Source: Zoroaster sp. YZ-2022 (lineage: Eukaryota; Echinodermata; Asteroidea; Forcipulatida; Zoroasteridae). Taken from it: a DNA stretch of 64,000 nucleotides. The notes under the pieces were generated by a model. That model ran no database searches. It was not told where the DNA came from and saw only the letters and a program-made list of their open reading frames with translations. The translations under genes and the position numbers were made by a program. The stretch lies in NCBI GenBank assembly GCA_029582265.1, contig CM055823.1, positions 8,230,020-8,294,019 of the forward strand, written 5' to 3'. The first letter of the stretch is position 1; every line of letters starts with the position of its first letter. Of the stretch, positions 55,184-64,000 are shown one piece after another.

Positions 55184-55602
55184 GTCATTCTCGTATAGCC
55201 TTATACGAATACATGATATAATAATTATCAATATCATATTGTGTTGATGGAAATTTCAGAGCTCAAATAATGTCCATTGATTGACATTTTAAACTGTATA
55301 TCTTGTTAAGTGGTTAAAGATAGAAAGTGAATTCATGAATATGTAATTAAAACCACGTAACCTACATCATGCTCATTTATAAATAATAATTTGTGTCCAA
55401 ATGGTCCAATGGCTGTGACCAAATATTGTTCTACAAACTATTTAATTTTCACTTTTAGTCGTTTGTGTTTTGCGTCATGCAATGATTGAAACATTCTTAT
55501 TGGCCTTAATCAAATATTGAGTTTTACTTGATAACATTTATTGCTTTTCTATGTGTCATGTGAAGACTGGAGTTTTTGTTTGGAGTGCTTGTTTGGAGTA
55601 AT

Positions 55603-55650
55603 TGGAGTAAAGAAATAAAAGACTGTTCAAAACATTAGTGCGTGTGGCTG
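55603..55650 (+). terminator. Candidate polyadenylation site
   Basis: AAAGAAATAAAAGACTG is followed by GTGCGTGTGGCTGTTGTACT, a GT-rich element at the usual distance. If used by the NLR gene, its 3' UTR would be about 4 kb and would contain a SINE and the Penelope tail. No closer AATAAA with a GT-rich follow-up was noticed. Confidence 0.35.
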
Positions 55651-56939
55651 TTGTACTTTTTCCTTTGTGAATATTATATATAGATAGTTTAAAGGGACAG
55701 TATTGTCATGATGAACAGGACATGGAATCAGAGTGATAGTTTTAAATTAAGCCGGTGACTGAAAGATACCATACATAATAAGGTCATTATAACCGTTGCT
55801 TCTGCATAAATGAGCCTGTAATTTTCAGTCACAGTGTAAATCTTGAACTAGGACACGGCTTCCATGCCCTGTTAAAAGTCTGCACTGATCGTGACTATGT
55901 ATGTATGTATGCACTGACTATGTATGTCCATTTAAAGATTGTACTTCCCGTGTTTGTGTTAGTATTTCTCATGTGATTCCCAATATATAGCAGAGCATTG
56001 TGTGGGCATTATTCCCTTGTAGAATGGAAAACAAATATTTGAGAATGACACATTCTTTAAATCTAAGTTTTATATAAACTAAGCCCCTCTCGTTTAATTG
56101 AGGCGTTTAATTAATGCTAAATCATGCTTTTGATAAATATTCTGAGAAATATTTTATCAAAACATGGGCGATACATCTTTAGTTCTTACAAGCTAAAAAG
56201 TTTATGGATCTTTGAGGCACATACAATCAATGTCGTAATTTTTTTAAATCTGAAAGCTACATTGTTATTCTAGGCCAAAGTTTATGATATCCATATCATT
56301 GGCTGATCCGGGGGGGGGGGGCGCTAAGGGGATGTAGCGCCTTCCCCCACCCCTAAAATCGTTTTTAAAAAAAATTAAAAAGGGTTAGAGAAAAAGAGAG
56401 GGGGAGGGGGAGGGGAGAACGCACTCTCATTTCCCCCTCACTGTGCTTTGTTTTTCTTTCCCTTTGATTATTTCATTGTAATTTTTGTAGTACTGAAAAA
56501 TAATTGTTTTTGATTCTCAGCCCCCCTAAAAATGTTCTGGATCCGCCCATGCATATAGGCTGGGGGTGGTCGTGGCACGAACGCAACCCCAGCTGGGTTG
56601 ACCATGGAGGTAAAAATCTATTTTTACCTCCATGGGTTGACCAATGCAATCATATTCCCCAACATTTCCCTTATTATTACATAATTCTGCCATATTTTCA
56701 CATTTATTCTCTGTACCCTTTACAAAGATTAAGACGCTTTATAATTCTTCATGATGTCATGTTTGAAATATGCCCCCAAATGTACAGCACTGAGCGTCTA
56801 GAACCGTTAAACTTCCGGGGCCTGTAAGCTAGCCCAAGTCACTCCGCACCTTTTTGGATATCGGTATAGTGACGAGAGACCGGCTATCGCGGACTCAAAA
56901 CATTTTTCTGCCGTATACTTTGTCAAAAGGAAAGAAATT
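55651..56939. other. Spacer with G-run, purine tract and hairpin
   Basis: 55690-55960 is a copy of 45370-45560. GGCTGATCCGGGGGGGGGG is at 56302-56321, with AGGGGGAGGGGGAGGGG at about 56400. A perfect hairpin at 56586-56636 has CCATGGAGGTAAAAAT facing ATTTTTACCTCCATGG. The 107-codon frame at 56504 crosses these repeats and is not credible. Confidence 0.55.
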
Positions 56940-57340
56940 TTAAACAAATCTAGCACATGATCAAGCGCAGCAGACTAGAGGCAGACTGTACTAGGCGTAT
57001 ACTATTTAAACACGTGGGCGAGGCACATATGCCTGTGCAGTCCCCGAGTCAGTCAATTCTGACCGAAGCATAGTTCCGTTATTTCACTAATAACGTACGA
57101 GGAAGTCCATCTTATCTCAGCGGTGCTTGGGAGTCAGAAGATTGGGAGTCGGGACCGCGCCGAGAAGTAGTGCCGCTATATATTTCACTAATAGCGAACG
57201 TGGAACTCCGTCTTAACTCAGTGGTGCTTGGGGAGTCATCGTCGAGGGTGTCTATAGGCGATAAGTTGTAGAGGTACGGTAAGGGAAAGAGAGAACCAGG
57301 AGGCAATTCTTTACAGAGATACATTGGGTAATTAACTGGG
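56940..57340 (+). repeat. Degenerate copy of the leader block, internally doubled
   Basis: GAGGCAGACTGTACTAGGCG, GAGTCAGTCAATTCTGACCG and TATCTCAGCGGTGCTTGGGA follow the 4310-4708 order. The segment ATTTCACTAATAxCGxACG through GGTGCTTGG is present twice (57080, 57183). The GTGAGT donor of the other copies is not visible, so this one is probably dead. Homology resumes at 57415-57540 (GGTAATGTTGGCAACTGCTT, CCATGGGTAACA). Confidence 0.75.
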
Positions 57341-57837
57341 CCGTCAACTATACATTAGTTATTCACATAATATACAATTATACATTGACATTCATTACAC
57401 TTAAAGGTAAGGTACTTGGTAATGTTGGCAACTGCTTCCATGGGTAACAAAAAACAACCAATTAATCTGTCAAAGTTTCAGCTCAATACGGAGTCCAAGT
57501 CATGAGAAATGTGTTAAAACATTGAAGAAAAGACTTGGAGCTAAAAGCTGCTGGCAGCTCACCCCCTCACTGTAAAAATGGTGTTTAGAATTTAAACGCA
57601 TTTTCTAAACACTCAATGTTTCACATGTTTAGCCTCCAACATGTTTAGATTGTGCTTTTTTGTGTGATGTGTGTTTGAATGCTAAAAACCATATGAACAT
57701 AGGCCCTATGTCAAAAAGCTAAGCACGTTTAGCTTTATGACATATACATAGGATGGCCGTTTAGCATTAAACGCATTCCTAAACGCATTTATTTTGTGCG
57801 CATTGAAACTCTAATACACCTTTTTTTTTACAGTGCT
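57341..57837. other. Spacer with AAACGCATT words
   Basis: At 57565-57830, TTTAAACGCATTTTCTAAAC, CATGTTTAG and TTAAACGCATTCCTAAACGC words recur, and both ends carry ACTGTAAAAA / TTTTTTTTACAGTG, suggesting a small inverted-end element of about 270 bp (57568-57835). Confidence 0.5.
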
Positions 57838-58142
57838 GTGTTTGTTGTTCGTTACATTTTAATATCATTTTCTTCATTTCATTGTAAATTTGTTTCTTTC
57901 TTAAACTATGGCGTTACACTCGAACAAACCAAGTTTTTGGGTAATTTCCATTAGAAAACGAAAGCAATTCTTGCCTTTCCGTTGCCCATGACCTCACTAT
58001 ATATACCACAGCCATACGATAAACTCAGCTCCATGGCTCTTGTTCCTTTCTAAGGAAGTAATTGCTATACATGTTTTCCTGTGATCATATAAATTATAAT
58101 AATTACACGTCGTGTCACTTGCAAAGTGTCGCTTTGTCAATG
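57838..58142 (+). repeat. Duplicated spacer block, partner at 18822-19130
   Basis: See the partner for the matching words. Here the block follows the leader copy by only 0.5 kb, whereas upstream the equivalent distance is 14 kb because minisatellites and transposons intervene. Confidence 0.8.
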
Positions 58143-58488
58143 GATTCGATATTCACTAGTTTAATACCATTATCATGTAATAGTTTCCTTAAAATCCATA
58201 TGCACTAGCCCATAACAAGTCTCATAAATTTTACAGTTTTACATAAAAAAATACTTGGTTGACGATGGTATATCACACATCCATTGAAATATTTCTGTAT
58301 CTGGTGTTATCGTTTGAGTACAATTACTGAATTAGTGAAATAGTTCCCAAAATTAATTTCATAAAAAGAAATTTCACACTGGAGTGAATACGAACTGTCT
58401 TAATGCAGTAACACTATATTTTCTCGTTTAATAACGACACAATGAACAAAGCTGAGTTAACCCTATTAGGCCCTGGGAGTGCTACTGG

Positions 58489-58676
58489 AGATACTCGCCT
58501 GATGAGCAGGCATCTTGAGCACCGTACCAGTTTGGAGATACTCGCCTGATGAGCAGGCATCTTGAGCACCGTACCAGTTTGGAGATACTCGCCTGATGAG
58601 CAGGCATCTTGAGCACCGTACCAGTTTGGTGATACTCGCCTGATGAGCAGGCAGCTTGAGCACCGTACCAGTTTGG
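58489..58676. repeat. Four 47-bp units derived from a SINE 3' part
   Basis: Units AGATACTCGCCTGATGAGCA, GGCATCTTGAGCACCGTACC, AGTTTGG begin at 58489, 58536, 58583 and 58630. The words GATGAGCAGG, CTTGAGCACC and CAGTTTGGTGGATACGTG are the 3' portion of the local SINE, so a SINE fragment was amplified in tandem. Confidence 0.92.
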
Positions 58677-58794
58677 TGGATACGTGGATATTAAGAAATA
58701 AAATAAATACAAATTCCAGCACTAGGCCTAATATAACAATTAAAACTGAAAGTAGCAAATGAAAATTGTTCAATGAGAGAAATCACGATAATTG

Positions 58795-58960
58795 AAGTCT
58801 ATAACTGTAGAGGCTTTTGGACACTTAGCGGGTACGAGCTTAAACTTCAGCTTACTTCATTTATTACAAGAAAATATTGGCTAAAATTCATTCATTTTGT
58901 TTTCATGCTAATGTGGAACTTTCGTCTCATGATCAAGTTGGACCTTTATAGTTTCTGTTT
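58795..58960 (+). repeat. Duplicated spacer block, partner at 21089-21300
   Basis: CTTAGCGGGTACGAGCTTAA and GGAACTTTCGTCTCATGATC match the partner. Together with the preceding block it keeps the same order as upstream of the NLR gene. Confidence 0.6.
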
Positions 58961-59186
58961 CCTATGGTGTTCTATAAAGGACACCTATGCGGCGCCTTTT
59001 TGTTTTTGGGCGGCGACTTTTTGTTGAAATTGAAAAATTTATATTTCGCTCTTTACATAGAAATGATCAAACGCGCATAACAATGACTTGAAACAGAGTT
59101 AAAAACATACATGAAAAACACAAGAATTGAGAAAAAGTTTGAGATAAAGTCGAGTCACCGGGCCAGAGCCCAAACCGCAGTATGGG

Positions 59187-59414
59187 GCAGCGGCGTAGCC
59201 AGGACTTTTTCTGTGGGGGGGGGGGGCACAGGGGGGGCATTGCTTTTCAGTGGGGGCCCAGGGTATGGGTTTTCCTTTTCTTTTTCTTTTCTGTTTTTTG
59301 GGGCACTATGAGGATTTTTCGTGGGGGGGGGGGCACCTGGGGGGGCACTGGAAATTTGTGGGGGGGGGGGGCACGTGTCCCCCCCCCCAGGCCCCCCCCT
59401 GGCTACGCCACTGG
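59187..59414. mobile_element. Hairpin element with GCGTAGCCAGG ends and G-runs
   Basis: GGCAGCGGCGTAGCCAGGA at the left is inverted as CCTGGCTACGCCACTGG at the right. The interior is almost all G-runs on the + strand with two C-runs at the right. GCGTAGCCAGG ends are common on animal repeats. The glycine-rich frames over it are artefacts. Confidence 0.8.
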
Positions 59415-59821
59415 TATGGGGATACGTCTGTCCCGGGATTAATAATTACTTAAGCCTACCCCTGCCGACATCGATAAAATCTCGACCTTTTCAGGAGACA
59501 GACGCCTCTAACAGACGCCTCTAGCATGCATACGGTAATAAACATGAATTTTGGGATTTATATTCCTTTAAAAAAGTCCTCCACAGTCCATACATTATTG
59601 TTTTACAGAAAGGTTTTGTTTCTGAATTAGTGTTGTAGTTAACAAAAAATGTTGCTAATCCTGTTACAAATATTTACAACCTAAACCTAGTCTCGATCCC
59701 AGCTACCTACATGGAAGGTGAGCATTCTAAACCACAAGACTACCAAGCCACTCGAATTTGGCGGTGAATTAAGTACAGAAGAACCTTTGTAAAATTGTAT
59801 TTATAAAATAATATAAATTCT
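59415..59821. other. Spacer
   Basis: CAGACGCCTCTAACAGACGCCTCTAGC is a short tandem duplicate at 59499. No gene. Confidence 0.5.
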
Positions 59822-61980
59822 TTAATGCAGAAAAAATATTGCACAGGCCTTCAGGGTTCACTCGTCCCCACCACCCAGGGCCTTAGCGAGCGGGATGCGC
59901 GATTTTTTTTCTGCCAACTAAAATTGCCATCCCGCGATATTTCAGCCAGTGAGATATCTTATACATATTCGTGGCTTATTCCATCAGTCCCAAAACACTT
60001 AAATCTTTCGCTAGCCCTAACATACTAATGAGCTACCATCCCAAAACAAAGTCCCTAGGCAGACCAAAGGTCTCTGCCACAAACTTGGAATGTAAACAAA
60101 CCCACCCAAAGCAATACCTTGGCTGATGATAAGAAGTGATCACATTGTCATTATTATACTGTACTATGGCATGAATAGACAATAATACACACTGTTCGTT
60201 TGCAACACAGTTATCGAAAAAATCGATAGTGGATTTAACAATAATATAACGACCGGTACTAACACAATCAATATGGAAACTAAGAAAATTGCAAAACTGG
60301 AGGCATAAGTCTAGATGGTCTTCATCTGGAATACCTGTAACCAGTGATACAGTGAATTTACGATTTCTAATTCACACAATGAACAATGGTGGGCTATGAA
60401 TTTACAAATAACTTGGAAATATTAATTTTGTACAACAATTAAGGTTTACAACAAAATGATTAGTGGAAACGAGGAATCAGCAACAATACAAATGTGGGAA
60501 ATGCAATAAAGTAAAATAATAAGAAATAAACAATAATCGGAAAGAAATTAAAATAATTCAGTCACTATTCTAAGTTCGTAACATCCAATATAAATCAGAG
60601 AAACAGAAGGAAAGTAACAAATAGTCAAATACAAATGAAATATTAATAAATGTCAAAACAATTTTTCATGATTGGCAATTCTTTAAGTACAACTGGTCAA
60701 ATGTTGGAACTCGGTCAGACTTACTGACCCGTGAAAGTCTACTCACATTTTTCAGAAAATATATATATAAAAATTTACCAGGATCTCCAGGTTAACAATT
60801 AAGACTTAATTTTAGCTTTGAACTCATGAACTGTAAGAAAGTCTTTTCTGTAGTAAAATATATTTCTTTTCTGTTAGGATAATGTATTTGTTGATGCATA
60901 ACTCCAGCCTATATGAAAGCTTCAGCAACAGTGAAAATACATTCAGGTTGTTTATTATGTGAAATAAATTGTCTCATGAACTTTAAAAATTCATTTGGAA
61001 AAAATAGTTATACTGAAATTATAGACAAAAAGGCTTCAAAAGAAACATTTGATGAATGATGTATTCCATTACATATATAAATGTGTTCCTGCCTATATAG
61101 TTAATACAGTTAGTTGTGTGACAAATTTGATTATCTCAAAATGCAACTTGTGGGACATATTTGGGACAGTGTTGTACATGTACACAATAAACATTCCTTT
61201 AATTAACAGTATATAATGGTTGTTAAACAAGTTTATATAAAAATAAAATCATCTGATTTGTACAATTTCCAAGATCCTGTGGAGTGTCGTGGCCAAGCGG
61301 TCTAGCTTACCGGACTCAAGTTCTGGTGTTAGCAGCAGAATGTGGGTTCGAATCCCGGCCGTGACACTTGTGTCCTTGAGCAAGACACTTAACCATAATT
61401 GCTTCTCTCCACCCAGGGGTTAAATGGGTACCTGTGAGGGCAGAGTTGGTTGATTAGCCCTATATATATGCGCTGTAATGGCAGCGATTGAACTGTATAC
61501 TCCCCAGGGAGCTGAGATGGTTTCAGGAATGATTTATGAGCCTTATGAGCCTTATGAGCAGGGGTAATAATATGCGCCTTGAGCACCACTCAGTTGGTGA
61601 ATACGTGCGCTATATAAGTCCACACATTATTATTATTATTATTATAATTTGTTTGTGTCCTTTTAGCTTTTAATTATCTTTCATCTAGCCACCCCCCCCC
61701 CCATATAATTACATTATTGTGTGACCATGAATTTAGGGTATGGTTCTGCTTTAAAATAGTTTGTTGTGAAAAGAGGCATCAGTATTATAAAACATACAAA
61801 TGTTGCTGACTGAAAATTTATTATGGACCAACTCTTGCTCTAGTACCTTTGATTTGCCGACTGAGAACAATTATTGGGGTGTCGCGCACCAACCCCCTGC
61901 CCCCGCTCGCTACGGCCCTGGGCGGTGGGCCGGGGACCAGTAAACCCTGTAGGCCTGCGCAATATTTTTTCTGCATTGAA
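59822..61980. repeat. Widely spaced inverted pair, possible 2.16-kb element
   Basis: TGCAGAAAAAATATTGCACA, GGCCTTCAGGGTT and CCCAGGGCCTTAGCGAGCGG at 59825-59902 are matched inverted by CCGCTCGCTACGGCCCTGGG, AACCCTGTAGGCCTGCGCAA and TATTTTTTCTGCAT at 61903-61975. The interior (59910-61270) is AT-rich with no gene and includes a SINE. It may be a non-autonomous element or two opposite copies of one end. Confidence 0.6.
61280..61646 (+). mobile_element. tRNA-headed SINE, full length
   Basis: TGGAGTGTCGTGGCCAAGCG, GTGGGTTCGAATCCCGGCCG, TGTCCTTGAGCAAGACACTT, and the body to TATAAGTCCACACATTATTA plus (TTA)n. With the copies at 47227 and 54850 this is the best consensus source here. Confidence 0.94.
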
Positions 61981-61989
61981 CAATTTCTA

Positions 61990-62379
61990 TTATTTGCTGC
62001 ACATAATGACATCACTAACACGAAAATAGTTCCTACGTCAGTCTTGGCTGACAAGTAGCGCATACAGCCCCTGAGCTAGCTGCAGACTGTACTGTACATG
62101 TAGGCGTGTACTACTAGTTATTGAAGTAAATCTGCGCGCGCGTGCGCGAGGTCACGTCACGTCGAGAGAGGGCGCCGGGCCGCGGCGGCCGGAAGCGCTA
62201 GCCCATTTCTTAATTCAGTTCATCCAGCGCAGTCCCCGGATCCCTGCCTGGCCCGGGTTAACCGGTTGGTTACAAGTCGACAAAGTAGTGCAGCTATTTC
62301 ATTAATAACGTACGAGGAAATTCGTCTTAACTCAGCGGTGCTTAGATCAGTCAGAAGACTGTAGAGTCAGCAACGAGTG
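61990..62379 (+). promoter_or_regulatory. Second leader/promoter block with intact donor
   Basis: GCTGCACATAATGACATCAC, GGCTGACAAGTAGCGCATAC, GTAGGCGTGTACTA, AACTCAGCGGTGCTTAGATC and a GTGAGTATAG donor at 62380 follow the 4310-4708 block. A CG-rich patch (62132-62200) with GCGCGCGCGTGCGCGAGG lies upstream of the donor. It may be the leader of another gene to the right of the window; no coding exon of it is present. Confidence 0.4.
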
Positions 62380-62509
62380 GTGAGTATAGTTGTGGAGGTA
62401 AACCCTTATAAAAATGTAACAGTGTCGTCACAAAGTGAAACCACTTCAATCTCTTAAAGTTTTAGATTGAAATTCACTCTGTGAATGTTCAGCTCGACAC
62501 GTAACTTTA

Positions 62510-62686
62510 GCCCTGATTACTACTAGTGTGTAGTGATAGGACCCTATCTACAGTACACTTACTATCGACAATCGTAAGTGTACCCATGGAGGAAGGAAAT
62601 TATGGTGTACCGTACAGTCTGTAGATAGGGTCCTATTTCTTCCTTCCTCCATGGTCCTATCATAATCAGGGCTACTCGACACGGAG
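62510..62686. mobile_element. Foldback element inserted in the duplicated block
   Basis: AGCCCTGATTACTACTAG and ATAGGACCCTATCTACAG at the left face CTGTAGATAGGGTCCTAT and ATCATAATCAGGGCT at the right; an inner pair GTAAGTGTAC / GTACACTTAC adds a further stem. Absent from the copy near 5 kb. Confidence 0.85.
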
Positions 62687-62734
62687 TCAAAGTCGTGAGA
62701 AAAGTGTGAAAAAAACATTGTAAGTTGTCTACTT

Positions 62735-63560
62735 TTTGTGTGTATTTTTCCAATATCAGAACACAGACGTAATAATATTTCAGGATCAAGTTAGCTTTCT
62801 AAAAATAATTAGGCCTAATTTTGTAATTTTGTACCCGGGTAATTACCAATGTAACTTACCTTGTACCTTTCCTAAATATAAACAGATTTTGTAAGGCTTT
62901 GTGAGTTGTCCTGATCTATCAAGATATTCTGTTTTCTGTCTTTAATTTGTTTTTGTTGATTGCTTGTGCCGTGATATTTTGAGATGTTGTAGGCTATTAC
63001 TGAATAAATAATCCAACCAAACCTATACCTTTTAAAGGGAAAGAATACATTTTTTCAATATCACCAACATTACCTTCCCTTTACCGCCGCCTATAGTAGT
63101 AGCTAGGTTCTTATTAGTTATTGTTGAGGAGTTACACCCAATTTATAGGTTTCCCTACCCCTTCACTGTCCCAAGCTGCTCTGCTTTATGATCCCCATAC
63201 TACTTTACTAGGATCACGATACGTTTCCTGAGAAAGTGAGAATGTGATCTCCGTGCGTGATTTATAGAGGGGCATCAAGAAACTATGAACTTTGTAAAAA
63301 AAAATTAGAGAGGTTACGTCATTAGACATTTCAATCATTAGTAAGCTAAACAACATCAGTTTTATTATCTCAACCCAAGGTAAAATATTGTAAAAATAAT
63401 TTTATTCGAGCCACTTTTGTCTCAAATCTGTCATTAACTCAGGCAACAATATTTTCAGTGTTATTTACACACTTTATGGCCAACACTTGGGTTATTTTGT
63501 CCAGTGAAGGGGTGACTTTGCGAGGGCAAAATGTACATGTATCAGGTGACATTTAAACGT
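62735..63560 (+). repeat. Continuation of the duplicated block, partner 5255-5650
   Basis: TTTGTGTGTATTTTTC, ACGTAATAATATTTCAG, then after an insertion (about 62785-63250) GAGGGGCATCAAGAAACTAT, GAGAGGTTACGTCATTAGAC and TTATTCGAGCCACTTTTGTC. Confidence 0.8.
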
Positions 63561-64000
63561 AAGAGGACCATTTGTTTCCCTCAGCGGAACTGGGCTTTTC
63601 TGAATTTAAGACAAATGCACACAAAAAATTACGGTTTACAATATTTTACTGCCCCATTGGCCTTCTCATCTAGGCCGCGGTCGTTGACGTAGGTCGAGGA
63701 CGACGTATAGGGTCAGTAGGGTTGACATATGTACATGTACAGTGTATCGTGACTGCCATGGGCGTCAACAGGTGGGGGACGGGGGGGACATGTTTCCCCC
63801 ACTTTTGAAAGTGGGGGATATCATATCGTTTGTCCTCCCCCCCCCCACTTTTCAGAACAATAATTTTAAAAAAATGGCAGGCATATGTTCGATTTTTTGT
63901 ATCAATTGCTGACTCAAATAGAATCAAACTCGATATTAGTGAAAACAGCCATTTTTCGACTCATTATCAAAATCATCAAAAATTAGAGGCAGACGAACCG
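63561..64000. other. Right-edge spacer
   Basis: 63655-63715 resembles 9290-9350 (CCTTCTCATxxxxxxCGGTCGTTGACGT). 63755-63860 holds GGGGGACGGGGGGGACATG and CCCCCCCCCACTTTT, an inverted G/C-run pair. No gene. Confidence 0.5.

Noticed and set aside
58414..58773. 119-codon minus frame with internal protein repeats
   Set aside because: It is the translation of the four 47-bp SINE-derived units.
59111..59524. Glycine-rich protein frames
   Set aside because: They result from G-runs of the hairpin element at 59187-59414.
21444..61646. tRNA genes at the Ser/Leu-like heads
   Set aside because: A and B boxes are present, but each is followed by the same SINE body and tail and has no proper acceptor stem, so they are SINE heads.

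Overview
This window reads as genomic DNA of a marine invertebrate deuterostome. An echinoderm is my first guess, with hemichordate or cephalochordate as alternatives; the species is not decided by anything here. The reasons are intron-split coding exons with GT/AG borders, AT-rich spacer full of TACATGTA-type motifs, tRNA-headed SINEs, Tc1/hAT/Harbinger-like DNA transposons and Penelope-like retroelement pieces, and one large immune-type gene of the death-domain/NACHT/LRR class that is expanded in such animals. There are no bacterial operons, rRNA genes or CRISPR arrays.

The one convincing gene lies on the + strand from about 23.4 to 51.6 kb, perhaps with a 5' leader exon near 4.7 kb. I can assemble a start exon (23390-23471, ATG at 23438), a death domain (24237-24497), two tandem copies of a SAM-like exon (34401-34796, 36233-36616), a TRADD-N-like exon (37881-38237), two copies of a second SAM exon (39212-39457, 40636-40881), three short linker exons (40285-40374, 41657-41734, 42855-42992), a second death domain (45769-46029), a short exon (47095-47226), and a 2.93 kb terminal exon with NACHT and leucine-rich repeats (48710-51639, TGA stop). 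Every internal exon is a phase 1-1 cassette. Any subset therefore stays in frame; all together would give about 1,850 residues. This is a candidate modular innate-immune receptor, with death, SAM and TRADD-like signalling modules available to one NACHT-LRR sensor.

The locus was built by local duplication. A death-domain-to-NACHT block at 23.9-33.7 kb is mirrored at 45.6-47.3 kb. Its NACHT exon is decayed (33352-33712), and the second is cut off by a SINE that abuts a splice donor (47227). The SAM units are tandem duplicates of about 1.84 and 1.43 kb. Five near-identical 168-bp LRR units sit in the terminal exon, and the gene's 3' end has a dead partial copy at 51960-52390.

The flanks are repeat-rich. 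From left to right: small foldback elements; a putative leader/promoter block at 4.3-5.65 kb that recurs near 57 and 62-63.5 kb; a 44-bp minisatellite (7 kb); a decayed multicopy gene (10.6-11.4 kb); a 59-bp minisatellite of about 46 units (14.8-17.5 kb); a Harbinger-like MITE; a Tc1 element with a broken transposase (19.2-20.7 kb); a tandem array of tRNA-like A-box units (22.8-23.3 kb); and a 4.4 kb hAT-like element (24.9-29.3 kb). Within and after the gene come Penelope RT and tail pieces with a hammerhead-like core, a TTC microsatellite, more SINEs, and the recurring leader blocks that suggest a sister gene starting beyond the right edge.
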